Shown: positions 11,701 through 19,136 of the stretch, piece by piece
How positions within the stretch are numbered: the first letter of the stretch is position 1
Layout of the letters: every line of letters begins with the position of its first letter
Assembly (NCBI GenBank): GCA_938020445.1
Contig: CALIIC010000048.1
Coordinates: 51,593-115,592 of the forward strand
Length of the DNA: 64,000 nt
From: an uncultured Flavobacteriaceae bacterium
GTDB taxonomy: Bacteria > Bacteroidota > Bacteroidia > Flavobacteriales > Flavobacteriaceae
Direction: 5' to 3'
Program-made: the position numbers and the translations under genes
Notes under the pieces: generated by a model
Told to the model about the DNA's origin: nothing
What the model saw: only the letters and a program-made list of their open reading frames with translations
Database searches by the model: none

Positions 11701-14700
11701 TGGCGCGAACCTGTTCTAAATCAAGCATTTCCGGTACTTGAGCCCCAAGGTCCTCTACCACCTTTCCTTGGGCACATAGTGTCCATTTCGATTGATTATC
11801 CGAACTATTCCGGACAAAAACTTCCAATAAAAATTCCTTCCCTATTTTTTTTATTTTCACTTGAAGTGTAGCAGCTGCAGCTACCGCAGTAACAATTGGA
11901 AGCTCGTGTACAAAACTTTCCAGCTTATAGGACTTTTCCTTGGGCAAGAAATCGGCAATACCCGTTTGGAGCAGCTCTAAATAGAATGCAACAGGAACTA
12001 GCATTTCACCGTTCACCTTAAAATCCTCTAGATATGGAAACAGTTCTGTCGAAACCAATGTTTCAAAAGCAGCATAGTACTCTTTAGCGTCAAGCTCTGG
12101 AGATAACATGCTACCTTCGAAAAATGCGGACTCCTTCTCTTGGTGTTTTTCTAAGTGTACCCAATAGCGCTGTCTATCAAAAGGATATGCGGGAAGTGGA
12201 ACAAATTGTCCCCCGTTATCTTGGTAAAATCCATTCCAATCTATCGTACCACCACTCAGGTAATAGGTACCCAAACTTTCCAGTATGGGGAAGCCATCGG
12301 CTCTATTTTTTCGCAGTGACGGCAATAGCAGACTTGTTTTGGAAATCATAGGATCTGCCACAGCAAGAAGTCCCAAGAGGGTAGCTTGTGGACCAATCTC
12401 TATGAAAGTGTTGCATTCATTTTCCAGGAGGCTCTCTAATCCCTTTTGGAAATGTACGGTCGCCGTAACATGTGAAAGCCAATAGACCTTGTTACTCATT
12501 TCATCAGTAACTTCCTGCCCCGTAACAGTACTTATCATGCGGTAGGTAGGCTTTTCAAAGGTAAGTTCCTTCAAAACTGTCTCAAACGCCTCGAGCATCG
12601 AACGCATTAATGGCGAATGAAAGGCATGAGACACCCTTAGTTTCTTGCCTTCGATTCCCTGTTTCGCCAGTCTTTTCTTCACCGCTTCCACCTGATCTAT
12701 TCTTCCAGAAACAACCACCTGATTCGAAGAATTGATAGCGGCCACCGATACCAAATCAAAAGAGCCGATGGCTTTGGTCGCTTGAAGTTCCGTACAAGAA
12801 AAAGCCATCATAGTGCCCCCTTTCGGTAATTCCTGCATTAAACTCGCTCTTGCGGAAACCAGTTTTACGGCATCTTCTAGGCTGAACACACCAGCTAGAC
12901 AGGCCATAGCAATTTCTCCGATACTATGCCCCATGAGTATCTCGGGAACAACACCCCACGAAATCCATAGTTTTCCCAAGGCATATTCAATAGCGAACAA
13001 AGCGGGTTGGGTTAATTTGGTATTGTTTATATCTTCTCCTTCCAAAGCCTTTCCCTGTAATACCTTTAAAAGATCTGTTTGAAGCAACGGGTTTAAAAGA
13101 TTTACACAGGTTTCAAAATAGTGCCTAAAAAGCGGCTCCGTTTTATAAAGCCCCATTGCCATCCCGACATACTGCGCCCCTTGCCCCGTAAAAAGAAATG
13201 CCGTTTTTTGAACCCTGCGATGCGACAACGAAGGCGCAACCGCATAATCATCAAACAAATTTGCGGGCAACTTTTCGTTTACAACCGGCACAACGGCAAT
13301 ACTTCTATGGGAATAGCCTGTTCGAAATAGTGCCTGACTGAAAGCAATATCATGTAGACGATACTCTTGAACGCTTTTGGTGCTTAATAGTGATTGTTTG
13401 ATCTGCGCCAACGCACTGGCACTTTTTGCTGCCGTCGGAACTAAATAAAAGTTTCTGTGATAGTTCTTTTTAGTTTTGTGTTTCGGAATAGGCTTTTTTG
13501 GAGGTTCTTCCAAAATCAGATGCGAATTCACACCACCGAAACCAAAGGAGCTTACCGCACCCATCAAAGGGGTATTGGATGGGGATTCCCATTTGCTCAA
13601 GTCGGTATTTACCCGAAGATTGAAGCGTTCCCAAGGGATATGCTTATTCTTTTTATGGAGATGTGGTTGTCCGGGTATTTGACGATTTTTGAGGCACAAA
13701 GCCAGCTTAATGAGTCCTGCAATTCCCGCTGCAGATTCAAGATGTCCAATATTGGCTTTAACCGCCCCTATGCTAAGGGGAGTACTCCTCTTTGTACCTC
13801 CGTAAACAGCTTGTAGTGCATTTACTTCGATTGGGTCACCAAGGGAGGTACCGGTACCATGGGCCTCTACATAGCCGATGGCTTCCACAGAAACCCCGGC
13901 TTTGGTAATTGCCTTTTTTAATACCGCCTGCTGCGCCAAGCCGTTTGGTGCAGTGAGGCCATTGCTATGACCATCTTGATTAATGGCCGAACCTTTAATT
14001 ATACCTACAATGGCATCTCCTTCCGCAACCGCCTTTTTTAAGGGTTTCAATAAAACCAAACCGCAGCCTTCACTTCGTACGTACCCATCTGCGGAATCAT
14101 CGAAGGTCTTGCAGCGCCCATTCGGTGATAACATATTTGCCTGAGACAGGGCGACCGATACCTCTGGACTCAAGATCATATTCACACCACCCGCTAAGGC
14201 CAGCGCGCATTCACCGTTTCTCAAACTCTGTATTGCATTATGCACGGCTACCAAAGAAGAGGAGCAAGCGGTATCAATGGCAATACTTGGCCCGTTAAAA
14301 TCATAGTAATAGGAAAGGCGATTGGCAGCAATACTCAAAGCGCCCCCTAGACCAGAATAAACGTCTTGCTCTGCCTTTTTGATCAGGTCGCTATAATTGC
14401 TTTGACTTATCCCAAGAAAGACACCGGTATCAGATCCTTTCAAATTTTCCGGTAGATACCCACAGTTTTCAAATAACTTATGACTTTGCTCTAGCAATAT
14501 TCGTTGTTGAGGATCCATCTGGCGTGCCTCGCGTTCATGTATTCCAAAAAAGTTGGCATCGAACAAATCTATATCCTTAATAAAACCACCATGCTTACTG
14601 TTAATTTTATTCTTTTCGGGAAGCGCACTGAAATAGGTATCGTTGTTCCAACGTTCGCTAGGAACTTCCGAGATGGAATCAACTTTGTTGACAAGGTTTG

Positions 14701-16855
14701 CCCAGAACTCCTCTAGATTGTCCGCTCCAGGAAATCTGCAGGACATACTTATAATAGCAATCGGCTCGTCCTCCAAAACGGCCGTATCTTCGACCAAGGG
14801 CGTAGTTTCTCCGTGAAGTATGAAATTCGATAGACTCTTAACATCTGAATAATCGTACAACGTAATTGGCTGTATTTCTTTTCCTGAATAGTCGCTTAGT
14901 TGTCCCGCCAACCGGATTGCTTGCAACGAACTCAAACCCAATTCAGCAAAGGCCGTTGTTGGTACGATATCTTTTGATGGTAACTTTAGGGTTGCCGCCA
15001 AAGCAGCTATCATCCATTTCTCCAAGTGATTTACGGCTGCGGAATCTACTGCTTTTTCTGAGGAAACAGGAATTTGTTGTTTCTTTATGTCAAGTTGATC
15101 TAAGACCCCCGCGAACGTATTTGACCTGTACCAATCAGCACATTGCAACCTTTTGATTTTTCCGCTTGAAGTTTTTGGTATCCTACCAGGACTTACCAAA
15201 ATAATCGTGTGCAGTGCCAGTTGATGGTTCTTAAGCACCGCGGTTTTGACATCTTTGGTAATTGCTTCGAGATCATAGGCTTTAAGCGAGGTACGTTTTA
15301 TCTCCTGAGCAACAACCAATACTTCTTTTTGTTCCTCTTGAACGCTAAAAACAGCTCCTGCATTTGGTGTAAAATGTTCGCTGACAGCTTGAACGGTTCG
15401 CTCGATATCTTGCGGGTAATGATTCGCCCCATTTATAATAATAAGTTCCTTTATTCTCCCAGTTACGTATAGTACTCCTCTTCGAAGAAAGCCTAAATCA
15501 CCAGTTCGTAAGTATGGGGCAATACCCTGTTTCCCTTTGCTTGTGTATTGGGCCCTAAAGGTTTCTTTGCTCAGCACGGGTCTGTTCCAATAGTTTTGTG
15601 CAACGCTAGGCCCTGAAACCCATATTTCCCCTATTTCGTTCTTTGCACAAGCTGCAAGCGTTGTTGGGTTTACAATACGTACATCCATACCCTCCAATAC
15701 GCGACCACTGCCGACTATTTCATATCGTTCTTCCGATCCGAGAGGGTGTTCTTTTGCTACTTCTTTTACTTTACCTTCATTGAAAACAGCTTTGTTCAAA
15801 GAGAGATAGGAGGGTTTGCGCCTGCTCGGCGTACCTGTAATTATTAGTGTAGTTTCGGCCATGCCATAACATGGGAAATAAGAGGAAGCGCTAAACCCAC
15901 ACTTTTTAAATTTTTCTATAAACTTCCGAATGGTATTTGGGCGAATTGTTTCTGCACCGTTATAGGCGATTTTCCAATTACTTAAGTCAATATCTGTCAG
16001 CATTTCGTCCGCTATCGCTGAGACACATAGGTCATATGCAAAGTTGGGAGCGCCACCGGTAGCCCCTTTGTAATATGATAATGCCCGAATCCAGCGAATT
16101 GGCTTTTGGATGAAAGCAGTAGGAGGCATAAAAACCAACGTACCTCCAACAAATAAGGGCTGTATAATATTACCAATAAGCCCCATATCATGATAAACGG
16201 GAAGCCATCCCACAACAATTGTATCGTTCGAATGATCAAATGATTTTTTGATTAGGCCTTCGTTGTGAACCAGATTTGCATGGGATACTACCACTCCTTT
16301 GGGATTTCCGGTAGAACCAGAAGTATATTGCAAAAATGCCGTATCATTGAGATGTATATCCTGATGTGTTACGGGAACAATTGCCTCCTCAACACTGTCG
16401 CTTGCAATCCACCTTACATTTTGAAGCAGGTCACTTTTTAAAAACCATTGTTCCCCTTTTGACTTCAAGGCCCCTGTACTCAGCGCCCATTGCGCATTGC
16501 AGTCAGCAACAATATTTTCCAACCGCCCCAGCCTTCTGCTCCCAGCAGGTGGGTACACAGGAACTGCTATCATACCCGCCGATAAACAAGCGAAAAAAGC
16601 TATGATGTACTCAATACCTGTGGGATATAATAATAGCACACGATCTCCCTTTTTGCCTTTTTGGGATAGCAAGTTGGCCAAAGCCAGTTGCTTTTCATAA
16701 AAGGACTTATAATTTATCGTGTCCGTTTCTTCCTCACCATTCGCTAGAAAACGATAAAGCACTTTTTCCGGTTGTTTTTCCGCCCAATATGCTAAAACCC
16801 CTAAGATCGTTGTCCCAGAGACACGGCCCGATGTCGTTATTTCTACCCCTGACAT
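2738..16855 (-). CDS. Hybrid megasynthase FAAL-ACP-[KS-AT-DH-KR-ACP]x2-C
   Basis: A 4705-residue assembly-line enzyme. Residues about 15-575 are a fatty-acyl-AMP ligase (QYTSGSTGNPKG, PCYGMAETTL), followed by an ACP (LGLSSLQ). Module 1: KS from about 693 (DTACSSS, EAHGTGT, NIGHLE), AT with GHSIGE and malonyl-type HAFH, DH about 1600-1790, KR (GGTGQLG near 2095; GNYAAAN), ACP (AGLDSLM near 2400). Module 2: KS from about 2475 (all three catalytic residues), AT with GHSIGE and HAFH, DH with His3382, KR (GGLGSIG near 3862; QANYAMAN), ACP (GMDSLM near 4165). Residues about 4235-4705 are a condensation domain with HHMACDAWS. DH1 has Phe1612 where the catalytic His belongs. Predicted chemistry: a fatty acid is activated, extended twice with malonate, keeps one hydroxyl, gains one double bond, and is passed to an aminoacyl partner. 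There is no A, PCP or TE domain after C, so the chain must continue on another protein. Confidence 0.95.
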   Translation of the reverse strand: MSGVEITTSGRVSGTTILGVLAYWAEKQPEKVLYRFLANGEEETDTINYKSFYEKQLALANLLSQKGKKGDRVLLLYPTGIEYIIAFFACLSAGMIAVPVYPPAGSRRLGRLENIVADCNAQWALSTGALKSKGEQWFLKSDLLQNVRWIASDSVEEAIVPVTHQDIHLNDTAFLQYTSGSTGNPKGVVVSHANLVHNEGLIKKSFDHSNDTIVVGWLPVYHDMGLIGNIIQPLFVGGTLVFMPPTAFIQKPIRWIRALSYYKGATGGAPNFAYDLCVSAIADEMLTDIDLSNWKIAYNGAETIRPNTIRKFIEKFKKCGFSASSYFPCYGMAETTLIITGTPSRRKPSYLSLNKAVFNEGKVKEVAKEHPLGSEERYEIVGSGRVLEGMDVRIVNPTTLAACAKNEIGEIWVSGPSVAQNYWNRPVLSKETFRAQYTSKGKQGIAPYLRTGDLGFLRRGVLYVTGRIKELIIINGANHYPQDIERTVQAVSEHFTPNAGAVFSVQEEQKEVLVVAQEIKRTSLKAYDLEAITKDVKTAVLKNHQLALHTIILVSPGRIPKTSSGKIKRLQCADWYRSNTFAGVLDQLDIKKQQIPVSSEKAVDSAAVNHLEKWMIAALAATLKLPSKDIVPTTAFAELGLSSLQAIRLAGQLSDYSGKEIQPITLYDYSDVKSLSNFILHGETTPLVEDTAVLEDEPIAIISMSCRFPGADNLEEFWANLVNKVDSISEVPSERWNNDTYFSALPEKNKINSKHGGFIKDIDLFDANFFGIHEREARQMDPQQRILLEQSHKLFENCGYLPENLKGSDTGVFLGISQSNYSDLIKKAEQDVYSGLGGALSIAANRLSYYYDFNGPSIAIDTACSSSLVAVHNAIQSLRNGECALALAGGVNMILSPEVSVALSQANMLSPNGRCKTFDDSADGYVRSEGCGLVLLKPLKKAVAEGDAIVGIIKGSAINQDGHSNGLTAPNGLAQQAVLKKAITKAGVSVEAIGYVEAHGTGTSLGDPIEVNALQAVYGGTKRSTPLSIGAVKANIGHLESAAGIAGLIKLALCLKNRQIPGQPHLHKKNKHIPWERFNLRVNTDLSKWESPSNTPLMGAVSSFGFGGVNSHLILEEPPKKPIPKHKTKKNYHRNFYLVPTAAKSASALAQIKQSLLSTKSVQEYRLHDIAFSQALFRTGYSHRSIAVVPVVNEKLPANLFDDYAVAPSLSHRRVQKTAFLFTGQGAQYVGMAMGLYKTEPLFRHYFETCVNLLNPLLQTDLLKVLQGKALEGEDINNTKLTQPALFAIEYALGKLWISWGVVPEILMGHSIGEIAMACLAGVFSLEDAVKLVSARASLMQELPKGGTMMAFSCTELQATKAIGSFDLVSVAAINSSNQVVVSGRIDQVEAVKKRLAKQGIEGKKLRVSHAFHSPLMRSMLEAFETVLKELTFEKPTYRMISTVTGQEVTDEMSNKVYWLSHVTATVHFQKGLESLLENECNTFIEIGPQATLLGLLAVADPMISKTSLLLPSLRKNRADGFPILESLGTYYLSGGTIDWNGFYQDNGGQFVPLPAYPFDRQRYWVHLEKHQEKESAFFEGSMLSPELDAKEYYAAFETLVSTELFPYLEDFKVNGEMLVPVAFYLELLQTGIADFLPKEKSYKLESFVHELPIVTAVAAAATLQVKIKKIGKEFLLEVFVRNSSDNQSKWTLCAQGKVVEDLGAQVPEMLDLEQVRANSKAIDLQNFYDAIAQYGIQYGPLLQGVTEAYDGEDGVYAFVNGTPSTQKEAANYKLHPVLLDNCLQLIFNRWFQDEKLWLPTKFEGYKLYERGVSGLWVKIKNSTAAKANVKPASFSLSIWDQHGQAVASIDSVHLTEHRSPRIADSAAASIPVLYRLTKQPFQLGKIEKLSVQPTWLLLGDDKGKSSLKEKLRELDSKVVVLEDLEDLYNYTDFSSVDGIGVLWPEPIQKTIAITAETICVTALKQLQFITAKKNEGALQNLKHYWWVTKDVYDTSSEIGLAHGGLWGLGRVFMQEVQMFDFGMIDIRSANYNLAMVAAICNGAAGKERQLVCDATSCKALRFGALREPNAEIGNIHEKTPPHLRSSAGTVIVSGGTGQLGQVVTNWLISGGANIAQVLLIGRRKSNAAIKKVVEKLSQKGIPVHYIATDVSELENLEKSIAPYVAEYPLTGILHLAGVLEDAVLENQTQEKFLKPFAAKVRGAWNLHRVSLKTPLDFFVTFSSIASVMGSSGQGNYAAANAFLDTLATYRRAKGLTSQNINWGPWELIGLGGVLELDRQRMASIGINSWETTAGLAMLETISRTSHENTIAVSLNSKRFAAYLETNVDGIPTTYQDFLNAQPAADEAPFKRNSLKEQLVSLAPSVRIGYLETFLQKEVAKVLSVQEATSISTAAPLMEAGLDSLMAVELRNRISSAVGKILPVSLLFDYPTIETCALHLYETYLNDRTDKARGQKENTIRSEQTSEEKFAIVGYSGRFPGAENMEMFWSNLVDGVDGISEIPKERWSIDEWYSQDRDAQGKMYVRHGGFLKNIESFDASFFGISPREAISIDPQQRLLLETSWEALEHAGLTKSAVENSNTGVYFGMCGIDYQAKVMSDARQIDAYAMLGSSHSAIAGRISYWLGLKGPCMAIDTACSSSLVSVHLGIQALRNGECDQALAGGVNLVLSPQGSVYFSKLNALSATGHCHSFDANADGYIRSEGCGVVLIKRLSDALANGDQIHAIIRGSAVNQDGKSQGFTAPNGPSQQAVIRRALEQSKIDASEIDYIEAHGTGTPLGDPIELQSLGTVFGEKEKQATPLLVGSVKSNIGHCEGAAGIAGLLKTVLAMKHQLIPANIHFNTPSPHIPWETLPLKITASNTVWAKNGKPRLAGISSFGFSGTNAHLVLEEGITVERQVSASKGPEKSQLITISAHDREALQGQVKNLLSYINTEKQLDLADLAYTLGVHRTHFSHRIAFKSDQLADVKATLANWDDFRIQPKEELKIAFVFTGQGSQYATMGQELYEAEPVFRDHLDACLERFNRNLEIDLKEVIFNTENTAYLNETLYTQPALFSLEYALAKLWMFWGIRPTVLIGHSIGEITAACIAEVFDLDDAVKLVTARGRLMQSLPKEGAMASLRCSAEVTHEILINYSKKVVIAAKNGQHQTVISGERKAVETICEKAKEKGYAATLLQVSHAFHSHLMRPILDSFEKVVKEISFKKPLYPLIGNISGKLTREEILMPEYWVEHIVATVDFLEGVRSTEAMGINCYWEMGPQPTLTALISQIVEKERELVFGGFLRKNHSDIEMVFEGLGKCYTRGSSIDWKNFYKGREGLRLNLPKYAFQRKRYWVEAVIGTSPKTIDSTKHPFLSSKLSLAQSEHAYETTISLDRFPYLEDHQVGDKIVLPAAVFFEVVQGFIKEQKGGDFCISGMQFHSPLVLALSDTVQIQFIGNTSEEQLKFDIYGKPDSGTKWMKHASGVIGSMEDMEDNKVLDVPALQEKPSATTIPTFYAQLAQVGLNYGPIFRGVKELYEIDNGILARVALSKETGNSSYVLHPAILDGAFQAAALMYDTTGSNTLYLPDRVEKYHIKTTGENELWVRLEHKTGTVGDTTLSFSVTMANSFGKVIGGLAEVVLRKMPLTLFIDTTKKQSVTKRFQLEWENLVLNKTNASHAVAKSWVLISQEFTLDNTALKEELIRAGDTVLEVTSWEELMNLSRQEQITGVIVDWRSKEVDFTIQNFEERSIGALHQLQSWISNPQSHSLKELDAVWWLTDTVSGLDANGVGLTNVPLQGLARVFAQEHYHLPLRVLSVAKQTSLTTLRSVLQDTSENVRERQMSIENNTLLGMRLKPLRKPLASIESKKEPLALKGTVLITGGLGSIGLALATWLVANTAVEHLLLIGRSAASLEANSAMETLRANHVKVTYKRVDVSNKEELEAVIENIPTAHALKGVFHLAGVLQDATIINQTKDHFEKSFRPKASGAWYLHELTREYALDYFVLFSSFTSILGSIGQANYAMANSFLDALADYRQNLSLPIHTINWGAWDISGGMAASTGTGDADRIRALGLEYLEKEEAFEHLAVALNSDIHQHVITGIAEERFTSVMQQRLGEVPTLYANFHINFKETDTTAGDAFHKELQLLDKEARYGFLKETIQNEIAAVMSFGTEDSTIATDRPLMELGMDSLMAMELRNRFQQLRIEIGIEKILDGASIEQLATEVMGTIEKSIVITKEIAIVPLKEQEFYPVSPSQKSLWILENMGLDASAYNMISSHSIKGALQVNALKKACLELVNRHEVLRTTYHVIDARIKQKVNMLVDFKEEQIFEIIDFRSHKMQPEVVKQKSEEIANRFFSLEKGPLIRMTLLQLSDTGFILILVIHHMACDAWSHGVVLHEIRSLYQAYANQKPHGLPNMKVHFKEYVSWLNNYLDEDKIGRHLTYWKQQFEEPYQPLQLKTDFPRKEVRSHEGAKETVVIAPENYNALKEFSKKEGVSPFIAILAIIKVLLYKHSGQEDITIGSPVAGRDHKAFEHQIGYYSNVIVLRDIFKRTTTFKAFLQQVKNTTLSGLEHQRVPYDMLVDTVAIPPEEGRNPLYDVLVTLVTLGNITNDKNITDKAFFSGLELGDGISMSPYGLTHKTSKLDLTFFIMQGTRLEIEIEYRLDLFKSNTISEMVRDFGWLLNRVLEDPFKSIQQLKSELSSNQEATQHQDHKKALKKELKEDF

Positions 16856-17427
16856 ACAGAACCAAACTTTACTGCTTGTGAATTCATTTTCATCTTTTTA
16901 GGTAGTATTAAAAGGGTTCTATCGTGTTCTGCGAACGAACTCTTCAGATTGTTGAAAACAAGCTACTAGCAACCATCTTATTATCTACCTTCTTTTAGAG
17001 CGTACTTTCCCTATCGTTTAAAATCAAATTGAGCATTCGGTTTTTCGAAATCGATCACAATCGAGAATGTGTGTTCAGAAAGTATCTGTTAGATCAGTAA
17101 ACTTTAGGGTATAACCCAAAAGTCATTCACAGGTATCGCTCATTATAGGGGGACCAATGCCGAACTGTTCCAGGTTTTGTAAAATCTATAAAATGATCTT
17201 TTAAAAAACCTAAAAATTCTGTAAGATGATTACAAATAACTTAGGTTAAATGTCTGTTCTTTTTAAGGGAAAAGGCTTGATCTACATCAATTTTGAAGTA
17301 ATAAACTGCACATAAAGCAAGATTATACCCGCTAATAAAAATTATTAGGATAAGGAAATTTTAATTGAATTTGAAAAGTTAAAGGCAAAAACCTTGTTCC
17401 TTCCAATTTTTAAATGAGGCACCTAAA
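16856..17427. other. Intergenic region between megasynthase and Crp/Fnr gene
   Basis: This 572-bp stretch without a convincing gene should hold the megasynthase promoter and long leader. It contains a perfect FNR-type box (17277-17290) and an AT palindrome at 17332-17348 with arms CTAATAA and TTATTAG around three A. I see no coding remnant, tRNA or riboswitch fold that I would defend. Confidence 0.6.
17277..17290. promoter_or_regulatory. Perfect FNR/Crp-type box TTGAT-CTAC-ATCAA
   Basis: The 14 bases are TTGAT, CTAC, ATCAA, an exact match to the classical FNR consensus TTGAT-N4-ATCAA. The box sits 422 bp upstream of the megasynthase start and 137 bp beyond the 3' end of a Crp/Fnr-family gene. 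If functional it would make the biosynthetic operon responsive to a Crp/Fnr protein, possibly the adjacent one. One 10-base exact match in AT-rich DNA can occur by chance, and the distance to the gene is long, so function is unproven. Confidence 0.45.
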
Positions 17428-18027
17428 CTATACCAATTGCGATGCTCTAATCCTGCTCAAAGTAGAGGGGGTCATATTTAAATAGGAGGCTATATCTTTT
17501 AAGCGAATTCTATTAAAGATAGATGGGTTTTGCTTCATAAGTGCGGCAAATCGTTCTTTGGCCGTTGTCTTCTGCAGATTGATTATGTGCCTTTCCAATC
17601 CGCAATAATATTGTTCCAAAATGTGTCGGATAGAATTATTCATTTTTGGAAAACGTTCGCTCATCAAATTCCAATTTTGCTTGGATACTCGTTTTAGTTT
17701 ACAATCTTCTATTGTTTTAAGATTGATGAGACTTGGCTGATTGGACAAAAATGAATGTAAAGCGGTCACAAACGAAACTTCGAGACTGATACAAGTGACA
17801 TGCTCTCCTTTGTCGGAAACAAAAAATTTCTTTATTGCACCTTCTTCCAAAAAGTATACGTAATCACACATTTCACCTTCTTCCACCAGAAAAGTGTTTT
17901 TTTCAACCCGAACATCTTCCCACAAATACATTAACTCGGAAACAAGCTCATAATCGTTCACATATTTCATCAAAAGAGATGCTAGTTTTCCTGTAGGTAT
18001 TTGACTTATCTGTATCATATTAAACAA
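17428..18027 (-). CDS. Crp/Fnr-family transcriptional regulator
   Basis: A 199-residue protein with an N-terminal cyclic-nucleotide-binding-type beta-roll (residues about 25-120; FLVEEGEMCDYVYFLEEGAI is the characteristic strand-turn-strand). A long dimerisation helix follows, then a C-terminal winged helix with LKDIASYLNMTPSTLSRIR as recognition helix. The Ser-Arg pair of Crp/Fnr recognition helices is kept, while the FNR Glu is Ser. No FNR-type N-terminal cysteine cluster is visible, so it is not an oxygen-sensing iron-sulfur FNR. Met4 is an alternative start. Two TGCAA-N4-TTGCA dyads lie 120-175 bp upstream, so autoregulation is possible. Downstream on the same strand is the megasynthase operon, a plausible target. 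Confidence 0.88.
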   Translation of the reverse strand: MFNMIQISQIPTGKLASLLMKYVNDYELVSELMYLWEDVRVEKNTFLVEEGEMCDYVYFLEEGAIKKFFVSDKGEHVTCISLEVSFVTALHSFLSNQPSLINLKTIEDCKLKRVSKQNWNLMSERFPKMNNSIRHILEQYYCGLERHIINLQKTTAKERFAALMKQNPSIFNRIRLKDIASYLNMTPSTLSRIRASQLV

Positions 18028-18146
18028 TTAGGGGCATTTGTTTACAAACGATTTTAGCGAACAAGTCTTACAACTTGTTCCTACAATCTGCAATTTTTGT
18101 ATATACGATACAAACATGTAGATCGGTTTAAATATACTGAAATATT

Positions 18147-18160
18147 TGCATTTTTTTGCT
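18147..18160. promoter_or_regulatory. Imperfect TGCAA-N4-TTGCA dyad upstream of Crp/Fnr gene
   Basis: The bases read TGCAT, four T, TTGCT: half-sites TGCAt and tTGCt with a 4-bp spacer. The same geometry is found 41 bp away and four times upstream of susC. Confidence 0.4.
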
Positions 18161-18183
18161 GTAATTTTACATAAATTGCGCCT

Positions 18184-18205
18184 TTATTGCAATATTTTGC
18201 AATAA
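18184..18205. promoter_or_regulatory. Perfect 22-bp dyad TTATTGCAA-N4-TTGCAATAA
   Basis: The arms TTATTGCAA and TTGCAATAA are exact inverted copies with a 4-bp spacer. The site lies 157 bp upstream of the Crp/Fnr start, in the gap before the methyltransferase gene. Core TGCAA-N4-TTGCA sites recur in the susC promoter region, so one regulator may serve both loci. The 5-4-5 spacing is that of Crp/Fnr-family operators, which makes the adjacent regulator a candidate. The DeoR protein near 23.8 kb is the alternative. Confidence 0.55.
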
Positions 18206-18302
18206 TTTAACTTTTTAATTCGAACAAAGTAGCATGTACTATACATACAAATTGTGAGAATCGTCGGTAGAAAATATCCCTCACGTATTTAGCGTAAAAG
18301 TT

Positions 18303-18974
18303 TTACCTAACTGTCAGGGTAAAAATAACGGACAATGGTCTTTTTTCCTTGTTGCACACCTCTTGTAATCTTTTTAGATGATAGCCTGAATCTCTTAGAA
18401 TGGCTATCCAATCTTCAAAAGTTCTAGCATACCATGAGTGGCCATCTGACCAATTCCCTGATAAGCCCTCCCAAGAATCGGGCATTGTTTGGCTTGTATA
18501 GGGTAGGTTTTGTTCCATAAAGAAAAAAGGATGTAAGGTTTGAATGACGAGATGGCCATTTTCAGAAAGGACATTCTTTAAACTGACCAGCAAATCTTTT
18601 AAAGTAGCTGCCAAGTAAATAGAAAAATTAAAAACAATCAAATCGTACGGCGCTCCGTGAAGTTTTGTCCCCTTCGCTACTTCCTCAAATGTAGTTTGGT
18701 AGAAAATACCCGCTCGCTGTTTTGCAAAATCGATCAATGCGGCGGTTCCATCAACACCTACGGCATGCTTTCCCGCCTTGGTAAGGTTTCTAACCAACCA
18801 ACCTTCTCCACATCCCATATCCAACACCTTTGATCCGGGTAACGAGAAGAGGGCTTCTTCAATAGCGGGATTGGTAAAATGCCGCGACACCAATTGCCCT
18901 TCTTGCATTGCCCGAATCCACTCTCCGGCATTCTTTTCCCATGCGCTCGTTACATCATTTTCCATCTTAACCAT
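18303..18974 (-). CDS. Class I SAM-dependent methyltransferase
   Basis: A 223-residue protein with the Rossmann-fold SAM site VLDMGCGEGWLVRNL near residue 50, the acidic ribose contact in VGVDGTAALI, and LIVFNFSIYL as motif II/III. This matches the UbiE/SmtA-like small-molecule methyltransferase group. The substrate cannot be read from sequence. It stands alone on the minus strand: the Crp/Fnr gene begins 275 bp downstream, and the susD terminator lies just upstream. A link to the biosynthetic cluster is possible but is based only on proximity. Confidence 0.85.
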   Translation of the reverse strand: MVKMENDVTSAWEKNAGEWIRAMQEGQLVSRHFTNPAIEEALFSLPGSKVLDMGCGEGWLVRNLTKAGKHAVGVDGTAALIDFAKQRAGIFYQTTFEEVAKGTKLHGAPYDLIVFNFSIYLAATLKDLLVSLKNVLSENGHLVIQTLHPFFFMEQNLPYTSQTMPDSWEGLSGNWSDGHSWYARTFEDWIAILRDSGYHLKRLQEVCNKEKRPLSVIFTLTVR

Positions 18975-19074
18975 TATTTTTAGGTTCTTCTTTATACTAC
19001 TTTTGCGGGCTCACAAGATGTTTATTCCCCCGCCTCCATAGCTTTTCCTTAAATTTAGGGATATCTACAAAACA

Positions 19075-19113
19075 AAAGACCCTCTTTTGCTAACCAGGCA
19101 AAATCGGGTCTTT
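19075..19113 (-). terminator. Strong intrinsic terminator after susD
   Basis: A long hairpin: arm AAAGACCC, TC bulge, TTTTGC, loop TAACCAG, GCAAAA, TC, GGGTCTTT. On the minus strand the hairpin runs into a T-rich tail. It begins 24 bp after the susD stop codon and ends the susC-susD transcript. Confidence 0.85.
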
Positions 19114-19119
19114 CTACTC

Positions 19120-19135
19120 TAAACTAACTCAAACT
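19120..19135 (-). repeat. Conserved 16-nt post-stop element, copy 1
   Basis: TAAACTAACTCAAACT (plus strand) lies directly beyond the susD stop and before its terminator hairpin. The identical 16-mer follows the other TonB receptor gene at 42395-42410, also ahead of a hairpin. Confidence 0.6.
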
Positions 19136-19136
19136 A

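Noticed and set aside
17332..17348. AT palindrome CTAATAA-AAA-TTATTAG as a terminator
   Set aside because: The stem is only AT-rich with seven pairs and has no T-tract; it lies 80 bp from the Crp/Fnr stop. It could equally be an operator or chance, so it is not listed as a terminator.
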